Position numbers and translations under genes: made by a program | Shown here: one piece after another, positions 1 through 9,054 of the stretch | How positions within the stretch are numbered: position 1 is the stretch's first letter | How the letters are laid out: every line of letters starts with the position of its first letter | Origin: Pseudomonas sp. P5_109 | GTDB lineage: Bacteria; Pseudomonadota; Gammaproteobacteria; Pseudomonadales; Pseudomonadaceae | Assembly (NCBI RefSeq): GCF_034009455.1 | Contig: NZ_CP125380.1 | Span: 5,407,501 to 5,471,500, forward strand | Direction of reading: 5' to 3' | Length of the DNA stretch: 64,000 bases | The notes under the pieces: model-generated | The model's database searches: none | What the model was told of the DNA's origin: nothing | Seen by the model: only the letters and a program-made list of their open reading frames with translations

Positions 1-1079
1 GGCGAATGGCGAATCGCGTTACGCAGAATGTTTTCCAATGCCTGGGCCAGGGTGTTGAGGTGTCCTCGAACCCAGCAGGATGCATCCACCGTGCATTGCA
101 ACTGAGTGTCGGGCCAGCCACTTTCATAGCAAGCATTTTCCGTGAGCATTTCCCACAGGGCCTGGACCTGGATCGCTTCGTCGGGCAATCGGGTGCGCTC
201 GGTGTCCAGCCATGCCAGTTGCAGCGTGTCTTCCACCAGGCGCTGCATGCCATCGACTTCGCGGCCGATGCGTTCGCGCAATTGCTCCAGGCCCTGCTCG
301 CTTTCACTGGCCACCCGCAGGCGGCTCAAGGGTGTGCGCAATTCATGGGAAAGGTCGCGCAGCAACTGTTGCTGCAAGGCCACGGTGCTTTGCAGGCGTT
401 CCGACATGTGATCGAACGCCCGGCCCAATTCACCCAACTCATCCGATCGATTGGTGGTCCGGGTCGACAGCCGTACGTTCAGTTGATCGGCACGCCAGGC
501 ATTGGCCTGCGCGCGCAAATGATTGAGCGGCACCACCAGCAAGCGGTACAGGCCGACGCACAGCAGCAAGGTGAACAGGCCCGGAATCACGCCGTTGGTG
601 ATGACCCGCCAGAACACCCGGTAATGCCCGGGTACGAAGCGCTTGGGCAACTCGATCACCAGGCTGCCGGTGGAGGGATCACCGGGAAACGGTATCCGCA
701 TCCACGGCCGGCCCTTCTTATGGATCGGCCAATCGAGGCCGCGCAGGAACGTCAGGTGCTGAATTTCCATGTCCGTCAGCGCCTGGCTGCTCAACGACTG
801 CAAATCACCGCCGATCACCCCGATCCAACTGTCTTCGTGCTGCCGGATACCCTGTAACCAATCATCAACGCCAGTGCTCTGCCGCTGTTGCCAGGCCTGC
901 TCGGCTTCGGCGGCGTAGCGCGTCAGGGTGCCGCGGGCCTCATCGGAGAGGAACTGGTTGCGCTGCTCCATGTAGCGGCCCCAGGACCAACTCAACCAGA
1001 TCATCAGCAAACAGAAAGCGACCAATAAAAAAGCCAGTTTCCAGAACAGCGAATGCCTGCCCGGCAGTTTACATTTCAT
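1..1079 (-). CDS. pirS: Sensor histidine kinase, PirS-like (3' end cut by the window edge)
   Basis: Membrane sensor kinase; the first 359 codons are visible and the ATP-binding domain is cut by the left edge. From the N terminus: a transmembrane helix (about residues 13-32), a periplasmic loop, a second helix (about 162-182), a HAMP linker, and the phosphoacceptor box DLSHELRTPLSRLR with His at about 245. The last visible part is the start of the N box (LENILRNAIRHSP). The ATG overlaps the last 11 bases of the response regulator gene, so the two are translationally coupled. The position next to gacS and ldhA matches pirR-pirS of P. aeruginosa, a pair linked to siderophore uptake. Kinase identity is certain; the Pir assignment rests on gene order and is likely. 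Confidence 0.85.
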   Translation of the reverse strand, partial: MKCKLPGRHSLFWKLAFLLVAFCLLMIWLSWSWGRYMEQRNQFLSDEARGTLTRYAAEAEQAWQQRQSTGVDDWLQGIRQHEDSWIGVIGGDLQSLSSQALTDMEIQHLTFLRGLDWPIHKKGRPWMRIPFPGDPSTGSLVIELPKRFVPGHYRVFWRVITNGVIPGLFTLLLCVGLYRLLVVPLNHLRAQANAWRADQLNVRLSTRTTNRSDELGELGRAFDHMSERLQSTVALQQQLLRDLSHELRTPLSRLRVASESEQGLEQLRERIGREVDGMQRLVEDTLQLAWLDTERTRLPDEAIQVQALWEMLTENACYESGWPDTQLQCTVDASCWVRGHLNTLAQALENILRNAIRHS

Positions 1080-1788
1080 CGGCGGCGCTCAGGATGTAAC
1101 CCTTGCCCCATACCGTGCGCACTTCGCGCTCGGTGTAGCCAATGGCCTTGAGCTTGCGGCGGATCTGGCTGATGTGCATGTCCAGGCTGCGATCATGGGC
1201 CGCGTATCCGCGCTGCAACACCTGTTGATAAAGGAAGGCTTTGCTCAACACTTCGTCGGCGCTGCGATGCAGCGTTTCCAGCAACCGATACTCGCTGCGG
1301 GTCAGGCCGCCGGCCTGTTCGCCATAAAAGACCTCGAAGCTTTCATCGTCGAAGCGCAGGCTGTCCATCGAAGGGACAGGCACTGTCGGTATCGGCCGGC
1401 GGTCGAGTGCCACCCGCCGCAGAATGGCTTCGATGCGCACCCGCAACTCCACCATGCTGAAGGGCTTTGGCAAGTAATCGTCGGCGCCCAGGCGAAAGCC
1501 GCTGATGCGGTCGGCCTCGGCACCGAGGGCTGACATCAGCAACACCGGGGTGGAATGGCTCTGGCGCAATTGGGTCAGTACCGCCAGACCGTCCATGCCC
1601 GGCAGCAGAATATCCATCAGCACCACGTCGAAAGATTGCCGGCGGGCAATCTCCAGGCCTTCCTGGCCGTTCTGGCACCAGGTCACATGGAAGCCGCTGC
1701 GGTCCAGGTGCTCATGTACGTAGGCACCCAGCACAAGGTCGTCTTCGATGGACAGGATTCGGGGGAGGCCAGCAGTGATGGGAGTCAT
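1069..1788 (-). CDS. pirR: OmpR-family response regulator, PirR-like
   Basis: DNA-binding response regulator of 239 aa. The receiver domain has acidic residues in LSIEDD (about 15-17), the phosphoacceptor Asp59 in VLMDILLPGMDG and the conserved Lys in LPKPF. The C-terminal winged helix (about 140-235) ends with VRTVWGKGYIL, typical of OmpR/PhoB regulators. The frame stays open upstream to 1929, but the ATG at 1788 begins just before the receiver domain and gives the normal family length. It is read with the overlapping downstream kinase and runs divergently from gacS. The order regulator-kinase beside gacS is that of pirRS in P. aeruginosa, so a role in iron/siderophore response is inferred. 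Confidence 0.85.
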   Translation of the reverse strand: MTPITAGLPRILSIEDDLVLGAYVHEHLDRSGFHVTWCQNGQEGLEIARRQSFDVVLMDILLPGMDGLAVLTQLRQSHSTPVLLMSALGAEADRISGFRLGADDYLPKPFSMVELRVRIEAILRRVALDRRPIPTVPVPSMDSLRFDDESFEVFYGEQAGGLTRSEYRLLETLHRSADEVLSKAFLYQQVLQRGYAAHDRSLDMHISQIRRKLKAIGYTEREVRTVWGKGYILSAADEM

Positions 1789-1795
1789 GGCTATC

Positions 1796-1814
1796 TGCAA
1801 ACAATTCTCAGTTG
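1796..1814 (-). promoter_or_regulatory. Candidate Fur box upstream of pirR
   Basis: TGCAAACAATTCTCAGTTG lies 8-26 bases upstream of the pirR start codon. Its core (AACTGAGAATTGTTTGC on the gene strand) resembles Fur boxes of fluorescent pseudomonads, but it is an imperfect match (about 11 of 19 positions to the classic consensus). It was looked for because PirRS homologues belong to the iron regulon. Weak candidate. Confidence 0.3.
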
Positions 1815-2003
1815 AATGATTATTCAAGATTGCCTCGTCCGGGGCAACCCACAGCTTGGCTGTACCGCCAATGAGCCACCCGGGCCGACGAATGACATCG
1901 CCATTTTTACGAAGATTGCCCGCGAGCAAATCGCTACACTGCGCAAGGGGTGCCAGGCGGATGCATGTGCCGGTCTATAAATAGCGGGATGCAGGAGAGA
2001 TGC

Positions 2004-4757
2004 GTGCTCAAGAAACTGGGAATAAAAGGCCGCGTGCTGTTGCTGACCCTGTTGCCAACCAGCCTGATGGCGTTGGTGCTGGGGGGTTATTTTACCTGGA
2101 TGCAACAGGCTGACCTGCAAACCCAACTCATGCAGCGCGGCGAAATGATCGCCGAACAGTTGGCTCCACTGGCGGCGCCAGCCATGGGCCATCAGGACAA
2201 CGAACTGCTCGAACGCATCGCCACCCAGGCCCTGGAACAAACCGACGTACGGGCCGTGACCTTCCTGTCCCCCGACCGCACGCTGCTGGCCCACGCCGGC
2301 CCGACCATGCTCAACCAGACGCCCTCCGGCAGTGGCACGCAGATGCTGCGCCGCAGCGGCAGTGATGCGACCCGCTATCTGCTGCCGGTATTCGGCAAGC
2401 ACCGCAATCTCGCCGGCGACGTGATTCCCGAAGAAGCCGACCGCCTGCTGGGCTGGGTCGAACTTGAACTGTCCCATAACGGCATGCTGTTGCGCGGTTA
2501 CCGCAGCCTGTTCGCCAGCCTGATGTTGATCGCAGGGGGACTGATCGGTGCGGCACTGCTGGCCCTGCGCATGGGGCGCACGATCAATCGGCCGCTGAGC
2601 CAGATCAAGCAGGCCGTGGCTCAACTCAAGGACGGTCATCTGGAAACCCGTTTGCCGCCCCTCGGCAGTCAGGAGTTGGACGAGCTGGCCTCCGGCATCA
2701 ACCGCATGGCCGGCACCCTGCAAAATGCCCAGGAAGAATTGCAGCACAGCATCGACCAGGCCACCGAGGACGTGCGCCAGAACCTGGAAACCATCGAAAT
2801 CCAGAACATCGAGCTGGACCTGGCGCGCAAGGAAGCTCTGGAAGCGAGCCGGATCAAATCCGAATTCCTGGCCAACATGAGTCATGAAATCCGCACACCG
2901 CTCAACGGCATTCTCGGTTTCACTCACTTGTTGCAAAAAAGCGAGCTCACCCCGCGCCAGCTCGACTATCTGGGCACCATCGAAAAATCCGCCGACAGCC
3001 TGCTGGGCATCATCAACGAGATTCTCGACTTCTCGAAAATCGAGGCCGGCAAGCTGGTGCTCGACCATATTCCGTTCAACCTGCGTGACCTGCTGCAAGA
3101 CACCCTGACCATCCTCGCCCCCGCCGCCCACGCCAAGCAGCTGGAACTGGTGAGCCTGGTGTACCGGGACACACCGCTGTCACTGGTGGGCGACCCGCTA
3201 CGGCTCAAGCAGATCCTGACGAACCTGGTGAGCAACGCAATCAAGTTCACTCGCGAAGGCACCATCGTCGCCCGCGCCATGCTCGAAGAAGAACACGAAG
3301 ACACGGTGCAGTTGCGCATCAGCATTCAGGACACCGGCATCGGGCTGTCGAACCAGGACGTGCGCGCCCTGTTCCAGGCCTTCAGCCAGGCCGACAACTC
3401 GCTGTCGCGGCAACCCGGCGGCACTGGCCTGGGCCTGGTGATTTCCAAACGCCTGATCGAACAGATGGGCGGTGAAATCGGCGTCGACAGTACGCCGGGA
3501 GAAGGGTCGGAATTCTGGATCAGCCTGAGCCTGCCGAAAACCCGCGACGATGCCGAAGACCTGCCCGCCGCGCCGCTTCTCGGGCGCCGGGTGGCGGTGC
3601 TGGAAAACCACGAGCTGGCACGGCAGGCGTTGCAGCATCAACTGGAAGACTGCGGCCTGAGCACCACGCCGTTCAATACCCTGGAAAGCCTGACCAATGG
3701 CGTCACCGCCGCCCACCAGACCGATCAGGCGATCGACCTCGCCGTGCTCGGCATCACCAGCAACGACATGCCGCCGGAACGCCTCAACCAGCACATCTGG
3801 GACCTCGAGCATCTTGGCTGCAAAGTGCTGGTGCTGTGCCCGACCACGGAACAGACGCTGTTCCATCTTTCCGTGCCCAACCCCCACAGCCAGCTCCAGG
3901 CGAAACCGGCCTGCACCCGCAAACTGCGGCGCTCCCTGTCTGATCTGGTCAGCCCGCGCCCGATGCGCAGCGAGCCGGGCGAGCCGGTGTCCAGCCGCGC
4001 CCCGAAAGTGCTATGCGTCGACGACAATCCGGCCAACCTGATGCTGGTGCAGACCCTGCTCGAAGACATGGGCGCCAAGGTGCTCGCGGTGGAAAGCGGT
4101 TATGCCGCCGTCAAGGCGGTGCAGAACGAGACATTCGATCTGGTGTTGATGGACGTGCAGATGCCTGGCATGGACGGCCGCCAGAGCACCGAGGCGATCC
4201 GCCAGTGGGAAAGCGAACGACATAGCACGCCGTTGCCGATCGTGGCCCTCACCGCCCACGCCATGGCCAACGAAAAACGCGCGCTACTGCAAAGCGGCAT
4301 GGACGACTACCTGACCAAACCGATCAGCGAACGGCAATTGGCCCAGGTGGTGCTGAAGTGGAGCGGCCTGGCGCTGCGCAATCACAGCCCCGAGCGCTCC
4401 GGCGAAGGGCACGCGGGTGCCCATGACCTATTGGTACTCGACCACGAGGAAGGATTGCGCCTGGCCGCCGGCAAGGCTGATCTGGCGGCGGACATGCTGG
4501 CGATGCTGCTCGCGTCCCTGGAAGCAGACCGCGAAGCCATTCGCCTCGCTCAGCAAAGCAACGACCACAACGCCCTGATCGAACGGGTCCATCGCCTGCA
4601 TGGCGCGACGCGTTACTGCGGCGTACCGCAATTGCGGGCGGCCTGCCAACGCAGCGAAACCCTGCTCAAGCAACAAGATCCGAAAGCCAGCGTGGCACTG
4701 GACGAGCTCGACCGGGCGATCAATCGCCTGGCAGCCCACGCGCGCATGAACGCTTGA
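2004..4757 (+). CDS. gacS: Hybrid sensor kinase GacS
   Basis: Global regulator kinase that phosphorylates GacA and so switches on the small RNAs that titrate RsmA/RsmE. The product is 917 aa. TM1 is about 10-31, the periplasmic sensor 32-167, TM2 168-191, followed by HAMP. The kinase domain has His294 in NMSHEIRTPLNG, N box LTNLVSNAIKFT and G boxes DTGIG and GGTGLGL. A receiver carries Asp717 (VLMDVQMPGMDG) and a C-terminal Hpt domain carries His863 (VHRLHGATRYCG). These three residues are the known phosphorelay positions. The GTG at 2004 was chosen because AGGAGA at 1993-1998 is correctly spaced and the protein then begins MLKKLGIKGR as in other pseudomonads; an upstream ATG at 1989 overlaps that ribosome binding site. 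The RsmA target of this pathway is at 47 kb in the same window. Confidence 0.97.
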   Translation: MLKKLGIKGRVLLLTLLPTSLMALVLGGYFTWMQQADLQTQLMQRGEMIAEQLAPLAAPAMGHQDNELLERIATQALEQTDVRAVTFLSPDRTLLAHAGPTMLNQTPSGSGTQMLRRSGSDATRYLLPVFGKHRNLAGDVIPEEADRLLGWVELELSHNGMLLRGYRSLFASLMLIAGGLIGAALLALRMGRTINRPLSQIKQAVAQLKDGHLETRLPPLGSQELDELASGINRMAGTLQNAQEELQHSIDQATEDVRQNLETIEIQNIELDLARKEALEASRIKSEFLANMSHEIRTPLNGILGFTHLLQKSELTPRQLDYLGTIEKSADSLLGIINEILDFSKIEAGKLVLDHIPFNLRDLLQDTLTILAPAAHAKQLELVSLVYRDTPLSLVGDPLRLKQILTNLVSNAIKFTREGTIVARAMLEEEHEDTVQLRISIQDTGIGLSNQDVRALFQAFSQADNSLSRQPGGTGLGLVISKRLIEQMGGEIGVDSTPGEGSEFWISLSLPKTRDDAEDLPAAPLLGRRVAVLENHELARQALQHQLEDCGLSTTPFNTLESLTNGVTAAHQTDQAIDLAVLGITSNDMPPERLNQHIWDLEHLGCKVLVLCPTTEQTLFHLSVPNPHSQLQAKPACTRKLRRSLSDLVSPRPMRSEPGEPVSSRAPKVLCVDDNPANLMLVQTLLEDMGAKVLAVESGYAAVKAVQNETFDLVLMDVQMPGMDGRQSTEAIRQWESERHSTPLPIVALTAHAMANEKRALLQSGMDDYLTKPISERQLAQVVLKWSGLALRNHSPERSGEGHAGAHDLLVLDHEEGLRLAAGKADLAADMLAMLLASLEADREAIRLAQQSNDHNALIERVHRLHGATRYCGVPQLRAACQRSETLLKQQDPKASVALDELDRAINRLAAHARMNA

Positions 4758-4797
4758 TGCAGCGCAATCGTGCAAATCAAACATCAGCGCAAACTCT

Positions 4798-4881
4798 GTA
4801 GGAGCCGGCTTGCCGGCGATGACGGCCTCAAAATCCATGTAGCCCTTGAGGCCGCCATCGCTGGCAAGCCAGCTCCGACAG
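4798..4881. repeat. REPIN (inverted pair of REP sequences)
   Basis: Left arm GTAGGAGCCGGCTTGCCGGC and a diverged inverted right arm GCTGGCAAGCCAGCTCC, spaced by about 40 bases that contain a second inverted repeat (GACGGCCTCAA / TTGAGGCCG). It lies between gacS and ldhA. Confidence 0.85.
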
Positions 4882-4902
4882 AAATGGGACAAAGAGGAAA
4901 TC

Positions 4903-5895
4903 ATGCGTACGATTCTTTTCAGCAGCCAGAACTACGACCGCGACAGTTTTCTCGCGGCCGAACAACCGGCCGGCATCGAACTGCAATTTCAACCCGCGCG
5001 CCTGAGCCTCGACACAGTGGCGCTCGCCCAGGGGTATGAAGCGGTCTGCGCGTTCATCAATGATGACCTCGGCGCGGCGGTACTCGAACGCCTGGCCGCC
5101 GGTGGCACACGCCTGATCGCCCTGCGTTCGGCCGGTTACAACCACGTCGACTTGCCAACGGCAAAGCGCCTGGGGCTGGCCATCGTGCGCGTCCCGGCCT
5201 ATTCGCCCCACGCCGTGGCCGAACATGCAGTAGCGCTGATCCTCGCCCTGAATCGGCGCTTGCCCCGAGCCTATAACCGCACACGCGAAGGGGATTTCAG
5301 ACTGCAAGGGCTGACCGGTTTCGACCTGGTAGGCAAGACCGTCGGCGTGGTCGGCACCGGGCAGATCGGCGCCACCTTTGCCAAGATCATGAACGGTTTT
5401 GGCTGCCGGTTGCTGGCCTACGACCCCTCCCCCAACCCGCAGGTCGAAGCCCTCGGCGCGCGCTACCTGAGCCTGCCGCAGCTGCTGGCCGAATCGCAGA
5501 TCATCAGCCTGCATTGCCCCCTCAACGAACAGAGCAAGCACTTGATCAACCGCCAATCACTGGCGCATATGCAACCGGGCGCGATGCTGATCAATACCGG
5601 GCGTGGCGGCCTGGTGGACACCCCGGCGCTGATCGACGCCCTGAAAGACGGTCGCCTGGGTTACCTGGGGCTGGATGTGTATGAGGAAGAGGCGCAGTTG
5701 TTCTTCGAGGACCGTTCCGACCTGCCGCTGCAAGACGATGTGCTGGCACGGTTGCTGACCTTTCCTAACGTGATCGTCACCGCGCACCAGGCCTTCCTGA
5801 CCCGCGAAGCGTTGGACGCGATTGCCACCATCACATTGCGCAACATTTCCGCCTGGGCGGCAGGCACCCCGGAAAACCTGGTGACGGGAGACTGA
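4903..5895 (+). CDS. ldhA: D-lactate dehydrogenase (2-hydroxyacid dehydrogenase family)
   Basis: Soluble NAD-dependent enzyme (330 aa) that interconverts pyruvate and D-lactate. The central nucleotide-binding domain has VGVVGTGQIGA (about 148-158). The catalytic set of the family is visible: Arg in NTGRGGLVD, the acidic residue in LDVYEEE and His in VTAHQAFLT. The start at 4903 has GAGGAA six bases upstream and gives MRTILFSSQNYD, the usual N terminus; earlier in-frame codons lie in the REPIN. It follows gacS in the same direction, the same order as in P. aeruginosa, with a REPIN between them, so it may have its own promoter. It most resembles fermentative LdhA rather than phosphoglycerate dehydrogenase, because it lacks the extra regulatory domain. 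Confidence 0.93.
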   Translation: MRTILFSSQNYDRDSFLAAEQPAGIELQFQPARLSLDTVALAQGYEAVCAFINDDLGAAVLERLAAGGTRLIALRSAGYNHVDLPTAKRLGLAIVRVPAYSPHAVAEHAVALILALNRRLPRAYNRTREGDFRLQGLTGFDLVGKTVGVVGTGQIGATFAKIMNGFGCRLLAYDPSPNPQVEALGARYLSLPQLLAESQIISLHCPLNEQSKHLINRQSLAHMQPGAMLINTGRGGLVDTPALIDALKDGRLGYLGLDVYEEEAQLFFEDRSDLPLQDDVLARLLTFPNVIVTAHQAFLTREALDAIATITLRNISAWAAGTPENLVTGD

Positions 5896-5972
5896 AACGG
5901 ATCGAAGGTCATCTGCCTGCGCGATGCGGCGTGCAAGCCCGTGCTAGCATATCGCGCATATTTGGAGGACCC

Positions 5973-6407
5973 ATGGTCGAACATGATTTCCGCTACAGCC
6001 TGATGAACCCGCAACACACCCTCACCGAATGCCGCGCCCTGGTGCCGGGGCGTTATCAGGTCACCGGCAACGGTGGCTCGATTCGCAACAACGACGTGCT
6101 GGTCGTGACCCTCAAGGGTGCCAAGGACTTGTCCATGCGCCTGACCGTCGAAACGGTTCGCCACCTGATCAACCCGCCCGGCCAATGGGTCGCGGTGGCC
6201 AGTGGCCCGGTGTTCGGTGAACTGGCGATCCACACCTGGCAAGTGAACTGCGACAGCTGCGCCAAAGAGCTGAGCTTCGAGTTCGCCGTCGACGCCAAGC
6301 TGGGCAACAAGGCCGAAAAGCCTGCCGCCACCGCGCGGATTGCCGAGCTGGGCTGGACCACCGTTGGCGAGAAACACCTGTGCCCGAAATGCCAGGAGCC
6401 TGCGTGA
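5973..6407 (+). CDS. Conserved hypothetical protein with a zinc-ribbon-like Cys4 motif
   Basis: Protein of 144 aa with no signal peptide or membrane segment, so probably cytoplasmic. Two CxxC pairs are visible in the C-terminal half: CDSC (about residue 93) and CPKC near the C terminus, spaced like the ligands of a small zinc ribbon. The N-terminal part is soluble alpha/beta with no motif recognised. GGAGG at 5964-5968 supports the ATG at 5973. Its TGA overlaps the ATG of the META lipoprotein gene by one base, so the two are co-translated. I do not recognise the function; a zinc-binding or redox-sensing role is only a guess from the cysteines. Confidence 0.8.
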   Translation: MVEHDFRYSLMNPQHTLTECRALVPGRYQVTGNGGSIRNNDVLVVTLKGAKDLSMRLTVETVRHLINPPGQWVAVASGPVFGELAIHTWQVNCDSCAKELSFEFAVDAKLGNKAEKPAATARIAELGWTTVGEKHLCPKCQEPA

Positions 6408-6811
6408 TGAAACGCCTTGCCCTGACTGGAATGGTCGGTGCCAGCCTGATGGGCTGCGCCGCCGATCCGGTGCAACTTGAACACAATCGCAGCTACATAC
6501 TGGAATGGATCGGCGAGCGGCCATTGATGGATTACAGCCACCTGACCATCACCCTCGGCGAAGATGGCCGGGCCTATGGCAATGGCGGCTGCAACCACTG
6601 GTTCGCACCGTATACCCTGGATGGCGACAAACTGACCTTCGGCAAAGTCGGCAGCACCCGCAAACTGTGCGCGCCGGCGCTGATGGAACAGGAAAAACGT
6701 TTCCTTCAGGCCCTGGAAAACGTCCAGCGCTGGGACGTATCCCCGATCGAGCAGATCCGCTTCTGGCCAGCCGAAGGCAAGCCGCTGCGCTGGTGGCTTG
6801 AAGAGGGTTGA
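6407..6811 (+). CDS. META-domain lipoprotein (HslJ-like)
   Basis: Lipoprotein of 134 aa. Residues 1-16 form a signal peptide ending in the lipobox SLMG before Cys17. The rest is a single META domain, with the typical GNGGCNHWF segment about one third along and the late TRKLCAPALMEQE segment. META proteins such as E. coli HslJ are small envelope proteins linked to heat or antibiotic tolerance, and the exact role is not known. The start overlaps the stop of the upstream zinc-ribbon gene (TGATG), which suggests coupled expression. Residue 18 after the Cys is Ala, not Asp, so outer-membrane sorting is expected. Confidence 0.88.
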   Translation: MKRLALTGMVGASLMGCAADPVQLEHNRSYILEWIGERPLMDYSHLTITLGEDGRAYGNGGCNHWFAPYTLDGDKLTFGKVGSTRKLCAPALMEQEKRFLQALENVQRWDVSPIEQIRFWPAEGKPLRWWLEEG

Positions 6812-6853
6812 TCCCCTCTGCTTCATGTGAATGACTGTGGTGAGGGGGCTTGT

Positions 6854-6984
6854 GTGGCGAGGGGGCTTGCCCCCGTTGGGCTGCGAAGCAGCCCTAAATC
6901 CAGTCACCGCGATTGATCAGGTTAACCGCGTATACCGGCATTGCGACTGCTGCGCAGCCGAACGGGGGCAAGCCCCCTCGCCAC
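6854..6984. repeat. REPIN of the GTGGCGAGGGGGCTTGCCCCC family
   Basis: Left arm GTGGCGAGGGGGCTTGCCCC, right arm the exact inverse, about 90 bases of spacer. A partial extra copy (TGAGGGGGCTTG) sits just before it at 6841-6852. It fills the gap between the convergent META lipoprotein and thioredoxin genes. Confidence 0.88.
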
Positions 6985-7009
6985 AAAAAGCCCCTGGCCA
7001 CGTGAATGA

Positions 7010-7477
7010 TCAGTTTTTCGCCTGCAACGCCTCAAGCTTCGCCATCACCCCCGCCGCCGTCTGTTCACCCATCAACTGCTCACGCACCTTGCCCTTGTTA
7101 TCGATGATGTAGGTCACCGGCAACGCCTCGCTGCGCGGCAGCTCGAACAGTTCGGAAGGGTCCTGGGCCAGTACGGTGAACTTTATCCCCAGTTTCTCGC
7201 TCGCGCCCTTCAGCTCTTGCCCCTGGACGTTGTCGAAGTTGACCCCGAACACACCGATTTTCTTGTCCTTGAGCTGCTCCGCCAGGGCATTCAGCTCCGG
7301 AATTTCGGTGCGGCAAGGCCCACACCACTCCGCCCAATAGTTGAGCACCAGCCATTTGCCGTCCAGGCGGTCAGCGGCGATTTTATGACCGTCCTGGTCG
7401 ATGCCATAGTCATTCCCGCAGCCCCCCAGCATCAACGTTCCGATGATCGCCAATGCTGCTGCCAGTCGCCTTGTCAT
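7010..7477 (-). CDS. TlpA-like thioredoxin lipoprotein
   Basis: Membrane-anchored periplasmic thiol-disulphide protein of 155 aa. The N terminus is a signal peptide with lipobox LMLGG before Cys at about 20. The thioredoxin fold follows, with the active site WAEWCGPCRTE and the cis-Pro region LPVTYIIDNKG. The AlkA/TlpA-like insertion between them is typical of redoxins that reduce periplasmic disulphides or assist cytochrome c maturation. The ATG at 7477 has AAGGAA upstream; the longer frame to 7528 would put a charged tail before the signal peptide. It is divergent from arsC. The partner is not shown by the sequence. Confidence 0.88.
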   Translation of the reverse strand: MTRRLAAALAIIGTLMLGGCGNDYGIDQDGHKIAADRLDGKWLVLNYWAEWCGPCRTEIPELNALAEQLKDKKIGVFGVNFDNVQGQELKGASEKLGIKFTVLAQDPSELFELPRSEALPVTYIIDNKGKVREQLMGEQTAAGVMAKLEALQAKN

Positions 7478-7591
7478 GTCGTGTTCCTTGTCAAAAATTG
7501 AATGCGCCTGCGACCCATCGCCTCTCACGGTTCTGGATTGCGCGCTGCACAGTTAGAATAGCCGCCACCTTACGCAAGATGCGACCCGCTC

Positions 7592-8538
<947 letters not shown>

Positions 8539-8539
8539 G

Positions 8540-8965
8540 GTGGCGAAAAAGCCAAAGATTCTGCCTGCCCGCGAATGGCTCGAACCACGCGTCAAGGCGA
8601 TGCGCGCCATCAGCCTGCTGTGCTTTCTCGGTCTGGTGGGACTGTTGTGTGTTTACTACCTGGCGATTGCCGATCTGCATGGGGCACGCCCCTGGGTGAT
8701 CCTGCTGATCGAGTTGGTGCCACTGCTGATACTGGCGCCAGGCATGATCGTCGGCAGCCCGCGCGGGCACTCGTGGATGTGCTTTGTGGTGAACCTGTAT
8801 TTCATCAAGGGCGCATTGGCGGCCTATGACCCGAACCGGCAGATCTTCGGTTTGCTGGAGATGGGCGCGAGCCTGGCAGTGTTCTGCTCGGCGCTGTTGT
8901 ATGTACGCTGGCGGTATCAGTTGAACCGCAAGCTGGCGGGTGAAGGCGAAATCTCTGTTGCCTGA
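8540..8965 (+). CDS. DUF2069 family inner-membrane protein
   Basis: Small integral membrane protein of 141 aa with four predicted helices (about 23-43, 51-70, 77-93, 103-121). It starts with GTG at 8540, one base after the wrbA stop, giving an N terminus AKKPKILPAREWLEPR that is shared by family members; the long open frame upstream belongs to wrbA. The overlap-like spacing means translation is coupled to wrbA. Function is unknown. The constant association with WrbA in pseudomonads suggests a link to quinones or the respiratory membrane, which is inference only. Confidence 0.85.
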   Translation: MAKKPKILPAREWLEPRVKAMRAISLLCFLGLVGLLCVYYLAIADLHGARPWVILLIELVPLLILAPGMIVGSPRGHSWMCFVVNLYFIKGALAAYDPNRQIFGLLEMGASLAVFCSALLYVRWRYQLNRKLAGEGEISVA

Positions 8966-8972
8966 TCCGACG

Positions 8973-9042
8973 CCTTCGCGAGCAAGCCCGCTCCCACATT
9001 TGATCGCATTTCAAATGTGGGAGCGGGCTTGCTCGCGAAGGG
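8973..9042. repeat. REPIN, GTGGGAGCGGGCTTGCTCGCGAA family
   Basis: Near-perfect inverted pair (CCTTCGCGAGCAAGCCCGCT and its inverse) with a spacer of about 20 bases. It lies between the convergent DUF2069 and glycosylase genes and could also act as a transcription barrier. Confidence 0.9.
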
Positions 9043-9054
9043 AGCGACCCGGTC

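Noticed and set aside
1950..2003. Longer GacS start with 18 extra residues
   Set aside because: The extension runs through the ribosome binding site AGGAGA and is not shared with known GacS proteins.
1824..3131. Open frame of 435 codons on the minus strand
   Set aside because: Antisense to gacS.
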